Positions 7,311 through 16,264 are shown, numbered from the stretch's first letter. The stretch is DNA of 64,000 nt from Prevotella melaninogenica ATCC 25845 (GCF_000144405.1 NC_014370.1:124001-188000); one strand, 5' to 3'. Notes: a model not told the origin generated them from the letters alone. Numbers and translations are program-made.

Positions 7311-9233
7311 TTACTTCTTTGGTCTGCGTCTTGCCCATCCTTCCTCAGAAAAGTCAGGCTCTTCGCCTTTCAACTTAGCAGGACCACCTTTCATAAGTTC
7401 CTTCCAATCATCTTTCTTGAACTTATGCTGTCCTCCGAAAGGATTATCATCATACTGGCGACGACCACGGCCCTTGCGCTCACGAGACTCTTGACGGCCT
7501 TCGCCACGGCTGCCGTAACCGCCACGTCCACCCGCAGAGCGACTGTTGCCACCTGCTGAACGGCTATTAGACGAACGACCATGACCACCTTCTTCGGCAT
7601 CGTTACAACGCACCTTACGACCTTTATAGGTTGCACCGTCCAGCGATTGCATCACCTTCTGTGCGTCCTGCTCTGGCACTTCGATGTAGCTCTGCTTAGC
7701 AAGGAGGTCGATATGTCCTACTGCCTGCTTACCATGCACGTTCTTATTGACAAACTGCATCACCTCACCCGGATAGAAACCATCTGCCTTACCGAGATTG
7801 ATAAAGAGTCGCTTATAACCACTCTCCGCCTTACGTGGACCACGGCTGCGGCTTCCTCTGCCTTCACCTCTTGCGCCACGGCTATCTTCACGTGCACTAC
7901 GTGATGATGGCTTCTCAATCTCCTGAGCATTCTTATAATAGTCAAGGAAGCGACCGAAGGTTGCAGAAACAATCTTCTTGATGACAACCTCCTTATCGAT
8001 ATACTCGAATTGGCGGTTGATATCCTTCATATAAGGTGCAATCTGGTCCTCATCAACGTCTGTCTTCAGGATGTCATCCATTGTCTTAAACAGCTGCTTT
8101 TTGCAGATTTCCTCTGGTGAAGGCAGTGTTCCGTCAACAAAGTCCTTACTGATTTCGCGTTCAATATTACGTACCTTATACTTCTCGCGTGAGTGAATAA
8201 TCGAGATAGAAGTACCCTTCTTTCCTGCACGACCCGTACGGCCAGAACGGTGGGTGTAGTTCTCGATATCATCAGGGAGACCATAGTTGATAACGTGTGT
8301 CAAGTCGTTCACATCCAATCCACGTGCTGCAACGTCTGTAGCGACGAGAATCTGTGTGAGATGTGAGCGGAACTTCTGCATCGTGAGGTCACGCTGCTGC
8401 TGCGAGAGGTCGCCATGCAACGCCTCGGCATTGTATCCGTCCTTAATCAACTTGTCAGCAATCTCCTGTGTCTCAACCTTTGTACGGCAGAATACAATCG
8501 CATAAATCTTTGGATAGAAGTCAACCAATCGCTTCAAGGCAAGGTACTTGTCGCGTGCATTCACCATATAATAAATATGGTTTACACTCTCAGCACCCTC
8601 GTTACGGCTGCCCACTACAATCTCTTTATAGTCATGTAGATAACCCTTTGCAACACGCTCTACCTCACGACTCATCGTAGCCGAGAATAACAATGTGTTA
8701 CGATCTTCAGGTACACCGGTCAATATCTCAGTGATACTCTCTTGGAAACCCATGTTCAACATCTCGTCAGCCTCGTCCAAAACAACGTTTCTAACCTTGT
8801 CAAGACGAGCCTTACCACGGTGCATAAGGTCAATCAGTCGGCCCGGTGTAGCCACGATAATCTGTACACCATGACGCAACTGGCGAATCTGTGTGTCGAT
8901 AGATGCACCACCATAGACAGCTGCGATATGCAAATGAGGGATATACTTACTGAATTCCTTTAGGTCATCGGCAATCTGCAAACAAAGTTCACGCGTAGGA
9001 CTAAGTACGATAGCCTGCGTCTCCTTGCTGCTTGTATCAATACGTTGCAGCAAAGGCAAACCGAATGCAGCCGTCTTACCCGTACCAGTCTGTGCCAGTG
9101 CGATGACGTCGTTACGATTACCAAGTAAATAAGGGATTACTTCTTCCTGTACAGGCATTGGATGTTCAAATCCAAGCTCACTAATGGCGCGACGAATCTC
9201 TTCGCTCACACCTAACTCTTCAAATGTCTTCAA
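7311..9233 (-). CDS. deaD: DEAD-box ATP-dependent RNA helicase, DeaD/CsdA-like
   Basis: This 640-residue protein shows the full DEAD-box set: a Q-motif region near MPVQEEV, Walker A AQTGTGKT, PTRELC, DEADEML, SAT, and HRSGRTGRAGKKG. A DbpA-type RNA-binding domain follows (about residues 480-555, YKRLFINLGKADGFYPG...), then an RGG/RS-rich basic tail. It would unwind structured RNA during ribosome assembly, mRNA decay or cold growth. Its promoter (-7 CAAAGGTA on + at 9375-9382, -33 at 9403-9406) places a 135-base leader in front of the start, and that leader is closed by a strong stem. A C-rich hairpin begins right after the stop. Confidence 0.93.
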   Translation of the reverse strand: MKTFEELGVSEEIRRAISELGFEHPMPVQEEVIPYLLGNRNDVIALAQTGTGKTAAFGLPLLQRIDTSSKETQAIVLSPTRELCLQIADDLKEFSKYIPHLHIAAVYGGASIDTQIRQLRHGVQIIVATPGRLIDLMHRGKARLDKVRNVVLDEADEMLNMGFQESITEILTGVPEDRNTLLFSATMSREVERVAKGYLHDYKEIVVGSRNEGAESVNHIYYMVNARDKYLALKRLVDFYPKIYAIVFCRTKVETQEIADKLIKDGYNAEALHGDLSQQQRDLTMQKFRSHLTQILVATDVAARGLDVNDLTHVINYGLPDDIENYTHRSGRTGRAGKKGTSISIIHSREKYKVRNIEREISKDFVDGTLPSPEEICKKQLFKTMDDILKTDVDEDQIAPYMKDINRQFEYIDKEVVIKKIVSATFGRFLDYYKNAQEIEKPSSRSAREDSRGARGEGRGSRSRGPRKAESGYKRLFINLGKADGFYPGEVMQFVNKNVHGKQAVGHIDLLAKQSYIEVPEQDAQKVMQSLDGATYKGRKVRCNDAEEGGHGRSSNSRSAGGNSRSAGGRGGYGSRGEGRQESRERKGRGRRQYDDNPFGGQHKFKKDDWKELMKGGPAKLKGEEPDFSEEGWARRRPKK

Positions 9234-9265
9234 ATTCGTTTGTTTATTATTTATTATCCTATATA

Positions 9266-9365
9266 AAAGGTAAGCTCACCACCAAACGAACCCACTAAAA
9301 AGACACTTGCCTGCGACGGGCTTCAACCAGTCAGTACGCAGACTCTCAGGTGGTATGTTACCTTT
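9266..9365 (-). promoter_or_regulatory. Structured 5' leader of the DEAD-box helicase mRNA
   Basis: The outer arms AAAGGTAA-ACCACC (9266-9283) and GGTGGT-TTACCTTT (9349-9365) pair over 14 bases with one internal loop and enclose about 65 bases. Inside, CTGCG (9311-9315) can pair with CGCAG (9337-9341). The predicted transcription start from the -7 box at 9375-9382 is about 9366-9370, so the RNA would begin at the outer stem. I know of no named motif that it matches. Autoregulation by the helicase or cold sensing is an inference. Confidence 0.6.
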
Positions 9366-9374
9366 AATTGGCTG

Positions 9375-9406
9375 CAAAGGTACGTTAAGAAGTTGAGATG
9401 AGCAAA
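9375..9406 (-). promoter_or_regulatory. Promoter of the DEAD-box helicase
   Basis: On the minus strand TTTG (9406-9403) is followed by 20 bases and then TACCTTTG (9382-9375). This is a near-perfect Bacteroidetes -33/-7 promoter. Confidence 0.75.
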
Positions 9407-9612
9407 TAAAACCTCTTATAAATCAATGGAATGGAAGAAAAAGAACGGATAGAGCACAGAGGAGGCGATGAGAATTCTAAAAAAAAGTTGATAGATTTAA
9501 GTATTTTATCATAAGCTATTAAAAAAATACTACGAAAACACCTGTACTGTTATAAAGTCTAAAAGTGTCATCGAATATTCGTGAATTACATTTTTTTTAT
9601 GTGTTTTTTTTG

Positions 9613-9620
9613 TAACTTTG
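9613..9620 (+). promoter_or_regulatory. -7 box of a free-standing small transcript
   Basis: TAACTTTG followed by CAATG matches the Bacteroidetes -7 consensus. The -33 region is T-rich without a clean TTTG. No annotated gene follows before the terminator at 9713. Confidence 0.5.
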
Positions 9621-9625
9621 CAATG

Positions 9626-9750
9626 TCAAATAGAAAAATAGTCGTTATTAAAGTTAATTATTTGAGTTAGTACAAGGACACAAAACTTACGTGAGTAAGT
9701 TTGATGTTAAACGAAAGGCTTCGCAGTGATGCGAAGCCTTTCTTCTTTTA
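9626..9750 (+). ncRNA. Candidate small RNA with two GTGA-loop hairpins
   Basis: Between the promoter box at 9613 and a strong terminator lies a transcript of about 125 bases with no substantial ORF. Its 3' part has an 8-bp perfect hairpin AAACTTAC-GTGA-GTAAGTTT (9683-9702). Ten bases later comes a 13-bp perfect terminator hairpin, GAAAGGCTTCGCA and its complement around another GTGA loop (9713-9742), followed by TTCTTTTATT. The 5' half is AT-rich and unstructured. The only reading frame is 15 codons from 9623, too close to the predicted start to be convincing. It is not like 6S, SRP RNA or tmRNA as far as I can tell. Confidence 0.55.
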
Positions 9751-9765
9751 TTCTATATGTAAAGA

Positions 9766-10365
9766 GGCGGCTTCTGTTAAATGCATGGGTTGGAAATAGT
9801 GTCAAAGCTTACGCATTGGCGTGGTGTGGATATGCTCAAATTAGATGGTTTTACAAATGGAAAAACTGCAAGATAATATGCAATTTGATATTATCGCTAT
9901 CCGTAATCTTCAAATATCTTATTCTCACTTTATAGCTGTATGTAAATTATTTTCATGTGGCTCAAATCCAATACATGCTCTTTGGGCTTCTAAAAGACGC
10001 TTAATTGACTTGCAAAAGGTGCCCTTTAAGACCCTTACTAACGCCCTTTTGAAGTCCAATTAAGCACCTTTTACTTTGCTATTTTATAACCAATTGATTT
10101 CCTGTTGGTTATAAGATTGTCTTTTATTCATATTTTTATCGTTATTTATAGCTTTTTTACTTGAAGTTTTGTAATGATTTTTCTGCGCGTTGTCTGTGAT
10201 TTTGCAGTATTAAACTGAAGGAGTTTTCTATGGCAGAAGATAACCATAGAATAGTTAGCTGAACGTCTTAGCTATGTTGTTTGTTTAATGAGTAACTTCA
10301 TTTCTTCCGTTAAGACTATACGAAGTACAATCTACACATTGAACGGAAAATGACCTCCAAAAATG
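9766..10365 (+). repeat. Dispersed repeat family A, copy 2
   Basis: This copy is colinear with those at 28.24-28.76 and 54.38-55.17 kb. Shared blocks are CTTCTGTTAAA..GGAAATAG, CAAATTAGATGGT, AATACATGCTCTTTGGGCTT, the AAAAGGTGC...GCACCTTTT core at about 10012-10072, ATTTCCTGTTGGTTA, and CTATGGCAGAAGAT. Short frames in it (9726-9935, 9845-10063) are not conserved between copies and are not called genes. Confidence 0.75.
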
Positions 10366-10450
10366 ATAAAAGGGGATTAAAAGGAAAAGAAAAGCAAGTT
10401 AAGCGATTTAACATCTGATAATTAGCAGACCTAAAATAAATTCGTTTTTA

Positions 10451-10482
10451 TTTGGGTGTTACATATATAATAGGTAAATTTG
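10451..10482 (+). promoter_or_regulatory. pnp promoter
   Basis: TTTG at 10451-10454, a 20-base spacer, and TAAATTTG at 10475-10482 give a textbook Bacteroidetes promoter. Confidence 0.75.
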
Positions 10483-10511
10483 CACGGATTAATTTTTTCG
10501 GGACGCGTGAG

Positions 10512-10568
10512 AAGGTAAACGTCAAGGCATTCGAGCCTATAAAGAGTTACCACTTTGGTTCCCAAAGA
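10512..10568 (+). promoter_or_regulatory. Structured pnp leader
   Basis: The predicted leader (about 10489-10603) holds GGTAA (10514-10518) facing TTACC (10547-10551), with an inner AGGC-ATTCGA-GCCT hairpin (10525-10538). A CTTTGG-CCAAAG hairpin (10553-10567) follows. In other bacteria pnp is autoregulated through its leader; whether this one works that way is an inference. Confidence 0.45.
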
Positions 10569-10603
10569 TGTTGGTCAAAACAATAAGTATTTTAAAATTT
10601 TAG

Positions 10604-12859
10604 ATGAACGTAATTACGAAAACAGTTCAATTGCCAGATGGAAGAACCATCTCAATTGAAACCGGAAAGGTTGCAAAGCAGGCCGATGGTGCAGCAGTTC
10701 TCCGCATGGGTAACACAGTACTTCTTGCCACTGTTTGTGCAGCTAAAGAGGCAGTTCCGGGAACAGACTTCATGCCTTTGCAAGTTGATTATCGCGAGCA
10801 GTATGCTGCCGCAGGTCGTTACCCAGGTGGTTTCACCAAGCGCGAAGGCAAAGCCAATGACGACGAAATCCTAACATCACGCCTTGTGGACCGTGTTCTT
10901 CGTCCACTTTTCCCATCAGATTATCACTGTGAAGTTTATGTACAGGTAATGTTGCTGTCTGCTGACGGCGTTGATCAGCCTGACGCACTTGCTGGTTTGG
11001 CAGCTTCTGCAGCGCTTGCAGCTTCAGATATTCCAATCGAGCATACTACTTCAGAGGTTCGTGTTGCACGTGTTAACGGCGAGTACGTTATCAACCCAAC
11101 TTTCGAGCAGATGAAGGAAGCTGATATGGACCTCATGGTTGGTGCTACCAAGGACAATATCATGATGGTAGAGGGTGAGATGGACGAGGTTTCTGAGCAG
11201 GATCTCATCGGTGCTTTGAAGGCTGCACACGAGGCAATCAAGCCTATGTGTGAAATGCAGGAAGAGCTTTCAAAGGCTTGCGGTACAGATGTTAAGCGTG
11301 CATACGAAGATGAAGTCAATGATGAGGAGTTGCGTGAGGAGCTCCGTAAGGCTACATACGACGCTTGCTACGCTCAGGCTCAGAGCGGTGACGATGATAA
11401 GAAGCACCGTGAGGAGACTTATGACAAGATTAAGTCTGATTTCACTGAGGCTTATGACGCAGCTCACACAGACCTTTCAGAAGACGACCTCGAAGAAAAA
11501 CACACTCTTATTGACCGTTACTTTGCTGATGTTCAGCGTGACTCAATGCGCCGTAGCGTACTTGATACGGGTAAGCGTATGGACGGTCGTGCAACAGATG
11601 AGATTCGTCCTATTTGGTGCGAGATTGATACACTACCAATGCCACACGGAAGTTCTCTCTTCCAGCGTGGTGAAACAATGTCTCTCTCTACTTGTACTCT
11701 TGGTACAAAGATGGATGAGAAGATGGTTGATAACGTTTTGGAGAAGAGCTACCAGCGCTTCCTCCTTCACTATAACTTCCCTCCATTCTGTACAGGTGAG
11801 GCTAAGGCTCAGCGTGGTGTAGGCCGTCGCGAGATTGGTCATGGTCATCTTGCATGGCGTGGTTTGAAGGGTCAGATTCCTGCTGACTTCCCTTACACTG
11901 TTCGTTTGGTAAGTCAGATTCTCGAATCTAATGGTTCTTCTTCTATGGCAACCGTATGTGCAGGTACACTTGCATTGATGGATGCAGGTGTTCCAATGAA
12001 GAAACCAGTGTCAGGTATCGCTATGGGTCTTATCAAGAACCCAGGAGAAGATAAGTATGCTGTACTGAGTGACATCCTCGGTGATGAGGACCACTTGGGC
12101 GATATGGACTTCAAGACAACCGGTACAAAGGACGGTTTGACCGCAACTCAGATGGATATCAAGTGTGATGGTTTGTCATTCGAGATTCTTGAGAAGGCGC
12201 TTATGCAGGCAAAGGCTGCTCGTGAGCACATCCTCAACATCATGACTGAGACTATTGCAGAGCCACGTGCTGAGATGAAACCACAGGTTCCACGTATCGT
12301 TCAGTTGGAGATTCCTAAGGAGTTCATCGGTGCTGTTATCGGTCCTGGTGGTAAGATTATCCAGCAGATGCAGGAGGAAACAGGTGCTACTATCACTATC
12401 GAGGAGACTGATGGTGTTGGTAAAGTACAGGTTTCTGCACCTAATAAGGATTCAATCGACGCTGCTTTGGGTAAGATCAAGGCTATCGTTGCAGTTCCAG
12501 AGATTGGTGAGGTTTACGAGGGTACAGTACGTTCTATCATGCCATATGGCTGCTTCGTAGAGATTCTACCAGGTAAGGACGGCTTACTTCACATCTCAGA
12601 AATTGACTGGAAGCGTCTTGAAACTGTTGAAGAGGCAGGTATCAAGGAAGGCGATAAGATTAAGGTTAAACTCCTCGAGATTGATCCTAAGACAGGTAAG
12701 TACAAACTTTCACGTCGCGTTTTGCTTGAGAAACCAGAGGGATATGTTGAGCCACAGCGTCGTCCACGTGGTGATCGTCGTCCACGTCGTGACGGTGAGC
12801 GTCGCTTTGATGAGCGTCGTCCACGTCGTGAGAACAATGAATTTGAGAACAACGATTAA
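10604..12859 (+). CDS. pnp: Polynucleotide phosphorylase
   Basis: This 751-residue phosphorolytic 3'-5' exoribonuclease of RNA decay has all the expected parts. The first RNase PH domain opens with [20 protein letters not shown]. An all-alpha linker that is unusually acidic spans about residues 235-310. The second RNase PH domain contains FPPFCTGEA and [11 protein letters not shown] domain ([14 protein letters not shown]) and an S1 domain ([18 protein letters not shown]) follow, and the protein ends in a basic Arg-Pro-rich tail. It lies downstream of its own promoter and folded leader and is closed by a strong terminator. Confidence 0.97.
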   Translation: MNVITKTVQLPDGRTISIETGKVAKQADGAAVLRMGNTVLLATVCAAKEAVPGTDFMPLQVDYREQYAAAGRYPGGFTKREGKANDDEILTSRLVDRVLRPLFPSDYHCEVYVQVMLLSADGVDQPDALAGLAASAALAASDIPIEHTTSEVRVARVNGEYVINPTFEQMKEADMDLMVGATKDNIMMVEGEMDEVSEQDLIGALKAAHEAIKPMCEMQEELSKACGTDVKRAYEDEVNDEELREELRKATYDACYAQAQSGDDDKKHREETYDKIKSDFTEAYDAAHTDLSEDDLEEKHTLIDRYFADVQRDSMRRSVLDTGKRMDGRATDEIRPIWCEIDTLPMPHGSSLFQRGETMSLSTCTLGTKMDEKMVDNVLEKSYQRFLLHYNFPPFCTGEAKAQRGVGRREIGHGHLAWRGLKGQIPADFPYTVRLVSQILESNGSSSMATVCAGTLALMDAGVPMKKPVSGIAMGLIKNPGEDKYAVLSDILGDEDHLGDMDFKTTGTKDGLTATQMDIKCDGLSFEILEKALMQAKAAREHILNIMTETIAEPRAEMKPQVPRIVQLEIPKEFIGAVIGPGGKIIQQMQEETGATITIEETDGVGKVQVSAPNKDSIDAALGKIKAIVAVPEIGEVYEGTVRSIMPYGCFVEILPGKDGLLHISEIDWKRLETVEEAGIKEGDKIKVKLLEIDPKTGKYKLSRRVLLEKPEGYVEPQRRPRGDRRPRRDGERRFDERRPRRENNEFENND

Positions 12860-12878
12860 TCGTTTGTTATAATACTAT

Positions 12879-12920
12879 AATCCCCCAGAAGCAGCCTATA
12901 AGCTTGCTGGGGGATTTATT
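12879..12920 (+). terminator. pnp terminator
   Basis: AATCCCCCAG (12879-12888) pairs with CTGGGGGATT (12907-12916), followed by TATTTCT. Confidence 0.85.
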
Positions 12921-13005
12921 TCTCTATCTACAAAGCCAAGTAGACTACAAACCCAATTCTACCTGACTGTACAAACCATATAGCCTAAATGGTAAAAACC
13001 ACATC

Positions 13006-13012
13006 TATCTTG
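13006..13012 (+). promoter_or_regulatory. Weak -7-like box before the small acidic peptide gene
   Basis: TATCTTG followed by CATCG resembles the TAnnTTTG box but is one T short. It lies 58 bases upstream of the start at 13070. Confidence 0.3.
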
Positions 13013-13069
13013 CATCGAGTGAGATAGCATAGAACCTATTTTTAATTTAACCAAACAATTAACACTAAA

Positions 13070-13264
13070 ATGAAGAAAGATTATCTTTCCCCCGCTATGG
13101 TTGTAATACCAATCATAGAGGAACTTTCTATCTTATATTCAGCCACTGGTAATCTCCCTGAAGGTTCCGAAGGGCATAGCGTGGATGATGAAGACGAGGA
13201 GTATGAGGTGGACCCTCCAGCTACTCCCAGTGTCCCAGCTAAACATAAATCAATCTTATCTTGA
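13070..13264 (+). CDS. Small acidic peptide preceding a surface lipoprotein
   Basis: This 64-residue protein has an MKKDYLSPAMVVIPIIEEL start followed by a Gly/Ser turn and a very acidic tail (DDEDEEYEV) that ends in a Pro-rich stretch. No classical signal peptide is visible. A second gene of the same plan (54007-54171) sits directly upstream of the other large lipoprotein. In Bacteroidetes, short MKKxYxxP-type proteins are often seen before secreted proteins, but I know of no assigned function. It is separated from the next start codon by only 13 bases, so the two are almost certainly co-transcribed. Confidence 0.65.
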   Translation: MKKDYLSPAMVVIPIIEELSILYSATGNLPEGSEGHSVDDEDEEYEVDPPATPSVPAKHKSILS

Positions 13265-13277
13265 AATAACTGAAATT

Positions 13278-15116
13278 ATGAATTACATTGTAAGAGCATT
13301 CATTTACGCAACAATAGCACTTGGACTTGTTGCCTGCTCGCAGGAAGATATCAATTCAACTGAGCGACAGAAAGCAAAAGAAGAAATTACTTTCACCGTT
13401 GATGTTACATTAGACAAGAATGTAGAGGATATGGTGAACGCAAAGCAGATGACAAATGTATGGGATACTGAACAGCCTGCTACGACCCGTACTCCTATTA
13501 CTTACGATAAGCAAGGGTCATTGACTTATAACTGGCGGGTTGGTAGTACGATTCCTTTATTCGTCTATATCACTGATGGAAAATACAAAAAAAGTTACAA
13601 ACTTGACAAAGGTTTGCAGGTTATCTCAGCCCATAAGGGTTACTTTACATTCTCTGTACCATCCTATTTTGACTTGTCTAAACTGCAAGTGGCATCGGCT
13701 ACGGGTAAGGAAGACGGTGTAGAAAATGGTGCATGGACAATAGGTATAGGCTATGATGGTGTCATGAGAGTTTTTGGACCAAAGGCTATAGATGCAAGTT
13801 CATACGATTATAACATCCCACTTTATTCGAAGTTAACGAAAGTAGACCCTGCTACAAAGCATGCTAAAGTTCAGTTTTTAATGTTAGGAAGCTGGATTGG
13901 CGTTAGAGCAAAGTCGGATATGTATTACAAGAGCAATGTTTATTCTATTGCTTTGAAGTCTGACGTGCTCCACATGGATGGAAAATTCGATCTGTCAAAA
14001 GCTTCTCCTGTATGGGAAGCAGACAAATACAGGATCAGTTTCAATGCTCGCCATAATACGATAGTGGACGAGTGTGACACGATTAGAGTTAATAATTTCG
14101 CTATTGGTGGTGAGGCTGATGGAGCAGGAACAACCAAGTATACCAAGCCTTTCTATATCTGGGTAAAGGCTACACCAGGCGCAACCAGTACGACAAAAGC
14201 AAGAGTTATCCTCCGCAGTGAGGCTGATAGCAAGACAGGAGCAGTAGCTCCACAGATTGATTTCTTGTCTATGCGTAATCGATTCTATCGTGAAGCGAAA
14301 GATATTGTAAACTTCAAAGATGGTGATACGTATAACTTTAGTATTAATGCAAGTCTGAAAGAGACACGTGGAGCATTGATGATAACAGAGTATTACCATT
14401 CTTCTGCACAAAATGGAGAGAACAGTTGGATTGAGATAACAAATGCTTCAAGAGAGACTGTATCGTTGAAAGGATATTATCTTGTGAGTCCAAACCCATG
14501 GAATGTGGAACCTTATAGAGCATTATATGTCGCTAATCTGACTGACCTCAAAGCATTGAGCCGAGGAAGCAGTAGTGTTGGTATGCCAGGAAACTCAACA
14601 ACATCGATACCTGCAGGAAAGTCTATTTGCTTAGCTGCGGGCACAGGTTATGCAGAAGTTGTTGCTAAGAATAAGGCTTATCAGGTTATTAATACAGGGT
14701 CTGGAGTGTCTACTCCGTCAGCTGTTACGGGTGGTGTACACTATTCAAAGTATATTTGTAAAGACGGTTGGAACATCGATTTGAAAGACCCTAACAATAA
14801 TATAGTAGACAATTTTGGTGTTGAAGTAGCCTATTTGTTGAATGGCAGCAATGGTTTTTATTATAATTATTATTTAGGAGAGAGGGATTTTATTCGTTCA
14901 AAAGAGACACCTTTTAATGCTCCTTATAATGGATTTAATCCAAAGGGATGGTATTATATGCCAATAGAAACAAGTGGATTAAACTTCCTTGGAACTTTTA
15001 ATGATTATGATAGTAGGTTCATACCATTCGTGGATTATAAAGATGGTGGAAGTGGGAATAGACCAGAACGCTACCGTGATATGTCTTATTACACCAATAT
15101 CATTCATCTTCCATAA
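13278..15116 (+). CDS. Surface lipoprotein with fimbrillin-like N-part and lamin-tail-like C-part
   Basis: I choose the ATG at 13278 over an upstream in-frame start at 13185. It gives MNYIVRAFIYATIALGLVAC, a signal peptide with a lipobox (LVAC), and avoids a long overlap with the small gene before it. The product is 612 residues. About residues 30-380 have a beta-rich, Thr/Lys-rich character like fimbrillin-family proteins, with ITFTVDVTLDKN and a TRTPITYDKQGSLTYNW segment. About residues 390-510 contain ALMITEYYHSS...NSWIEITNASRET, typical of lamin-tail-like/DUF4876-type beta-sandwiches. It is likely a cell-surface protein, perhaps adhesive; the ligand is unknown. A terminator follows. Confidence 0.65.
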   Translation: MNYIVRAFIYATIALGLVACSQEDINSTERQKAKEEITFTVDVTLDKNVEDMVNAKQMTNVWDTEQPATTRTPITYDKQGSLTYNWRVGSTIPLFVYITDGKYKKSYKLDKGLQVISAHKGYFTFSVPSYFDLSKLQVASATGKEDGVENGAWTIGIGYDGVMRVFGPKAIDASSYDYNIPLYSKLTKVDPATKHAKVQFLMLGSWIGVRAKSDMYYKSNVYSIALKSDVLHMDGKFDLSKASPVWEADKYRISFNARHNTIVDECDTIRVNNFAIGGEADGAGTTKYTKPFYIWVKATPGATSTTKARVILRSEADSKTGAVAPQIDFLSMRNRFYREAKDIVNFKDGDTYNFSINASLKETRGALMITEYYHSSAQNGENSWIEITNASRETVSLKGYYLVSPNPWNVEPYRALYVANLTDLKALSRGSSSVGMPGNSTTSIPAGKSICLAAGTGYAEVVAKNKAYQVINTGSGVSTPSAVTGGVHYSKYICKDGWNIDLKDPNNNIVDNFGVEVAYLLNGSNGFYYNYYLGERDFIRSKETPFNAPYNGFNPKGWYYMPIETSGLNFLGTFNDYDSRFIPFVDYKDGGSGNRPERYRDMSYYTNIIHLP

Positions 15117-15168
15117 GCAAAGGGAATGAAGATTCTTTGATAATAAGCGCATCGTTTATATAGGTATA

Positions 15169-15200
15169 GGCAGGGATACCACGTGTATTCCTGCCTTTTT
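15169..15200 (+). terminator. Terminator after the surface lipoprotein
   Basis: GGCAGGGATAC (15169-15179) pairs with GTATTCCTGCC (15185-15195), followed by TTTTT. Confidence 0.85.
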
Positions 15201-15203
15201 AAC

Positions 15204-15255
15204 CTAAATCAGTCATTAGAGGCTAAACATATTTTGTTTTATTATTGGTGGATTA
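15204..15255 (-). repeat. MITE-like family B, truncated copy
   Basis: ACCTAAATCAGTCATTAGAGG followed by CTAAACATATTTTGTTTTAT matches one end of the elements at 17068-17213 and 54822-55017. Similarity stops after about 50 bases. Confidence 0.5.
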
Positions 15256-15326
15256 GATTTACGTATGATAGCCATAAAAATAAAATAAAACTTGTACGAT
15301 AAAGATAAATAAAGGTTAAAACATTC

Positions 15327-15356
15327 TTGTTTTTAATTCTAAATACAATATCTTTG
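15327..15356 (+). promoter_or_regulatory. Promoter of the NlpE-like lipoprotein gene
   Basis: TTG at 15327-15329 is followed by 19 bases and TATCTTTG at 15349-15356. Confidence 0.6.
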
Positions 15357-15397
15357 CACCGCGAGAGTTAAAATAGAGTTTACAATATAAAACTAAA

Positions 15398-15865
15398 ATG
15401 ATTATGAAAAAGATTATGTTTTTGGTAGCTGCTTGTGCAGCTATGGTAGCTTGTAACAATGGCAAGACTACTGCAAACAACGAGGGTGCAGATTCTGCAG
15501 TTCAGGATTCAGCTGCTGCTGGCGACTCTGCTGTTTACGAGGGTTTGACACCTGCAGCTGATGTTGCTGGTATCAAGTATCGTGTTGCTTTGGCAAAGGA
15601 TTCATCAAATGGTTTCAGCGTATCTGAGTCTTACATGAAGTCTGCTTCTGAGACTGATACTGTTTACAACTATACAGGTAAATATCAGGTTGTAGAGAAG
15701 GACGTTAAGGGTAAGAAAAATACTTACTACCAGTTCGAGTTGGGTAAGGACAACAAGACCAACTTCCTCGTAGTAAACGATTCTACACTTCGTCTTGTTA
15801 ACTCTGACTTCGAGGAGCCAGCAGTAAATACAAAGGATATGAACTACGACTTGAAGTTGAAGTAA
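15398..15865 (+). CDS. NlpE-like small outer-membrane lipoprotein without the CxxC motif
   Basis: This 155-residue lipoprotein has a signal peptide ending in VAC, with the acylated Cys at residue 19. A second ATG two codons in (15404) could be the true start. After an Ala/Asp-rich linker the segment YEGLTPAADVAGIKYRVAL resembles the NlpE N-terminal domain. There family members carry PCADCPG; here the two cysteines are replaced by Ala53 and Val56. The rest is a small beta-barrel-like domain (YNYTGKYQVVEKD, YYQFELGKD). If related, it cannot sense redox or copper through that CxxC. It is a single gene with its own promoter and terminator. Confidence 0.65.
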   Translation: MIMKKIMFLVAACAAMVACNNGKTTANNEGADSAVQDSAAAGDSAVYEGLTPAADVAGIKYRVALAKDSSNGFSVSESYMKSASETDTVYNYTGKYQVVEKDVKGKKNTYYQFELGKDNKTNFLVVNDSTLRLVNSDFEEPAVNTKDMNYDLKLK

Positions 15866-15893
15866 GAAGAATCTGTAAACAAAACATTAATAT

Positions 15894-15936
15894 AAAAGGG
15901 CTTGCCAAGGGATTATACCTTGTGCAAGCCCTTTTT
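15894..15936 (+). terminator. Terminator after the NlpE-like gene
   Basis: AAAAGGGCTTGC (15894-15905) pairs with GCAAGCCCTTTT (15923-15934), followed by TTTCT. Confidence 0.85.
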
Positions 15937-16050
15937 CTGTAGGGTAGGGATGAATAGTCTTTATCATGTAATGAATGCTTCTCTTCGATTGTATGGCTCT
16001 TTTCTAATAGTATGTAGTGTTTATTATAAGAATAGATAGAAGTGTGTTTA

Positions 16051-16135
16051 GGCTTTCGCACTATAGGTGTTCATGCTCCGCACGATGTGTGCTAAGCCTC
16101 CGCACTATTGGTGCGGAGCGTTAACACGAATGGTG
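16051..16135. repeat. GCAC-N-GTGC palindromic repeat (family C), copy 2
   Basis: Several units occur in a row: GCACTATAGGTGT, GCACGATGTGTGC, GCACTATTGGTGC and AACACGAATGGTG, joined by AAGCCTCC-like spacers. It lies in the 454-base gap between two convergent genes. The rest of the gap has no gene. Confidence 0.65.
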
Positions 16136-16264
16136 ACGATGAGAATATTGATGCTTTCTCGTCGTATATTTCCAGAGAAAACACTAATGATTGGACAGCG
16201 AATGATACTTATCAAGACTGCATAAAACGCTTTATATGACTGCTGAAACTCCTTATAGAAACAA

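Noticed and set aside
9726..10063. Short open frames (60-70 codons) after the candidate small RNA
   Set aside because: They start within the terminator hairpin or run through family A repeat, and are not conserved in the other repeat copies.
10512..10568. A riboswitch in the pnp leader
   Set aside because: The short hairpins match no metabolite-binding consensus I know, and pnp is not a metabolite-controlled gene.
11250..11822. A 190-codon plus frame inside pnp
   Set aside because: It is an out-of-frame shadow of the conserved PNPase coding sequence with a random composition.
13185..13277. Upstream start for the surface lipoprotein
   Set aside because: The added 31 residues overlap the small acidic gene in another frame and would bury the signal peptide and lipobox.
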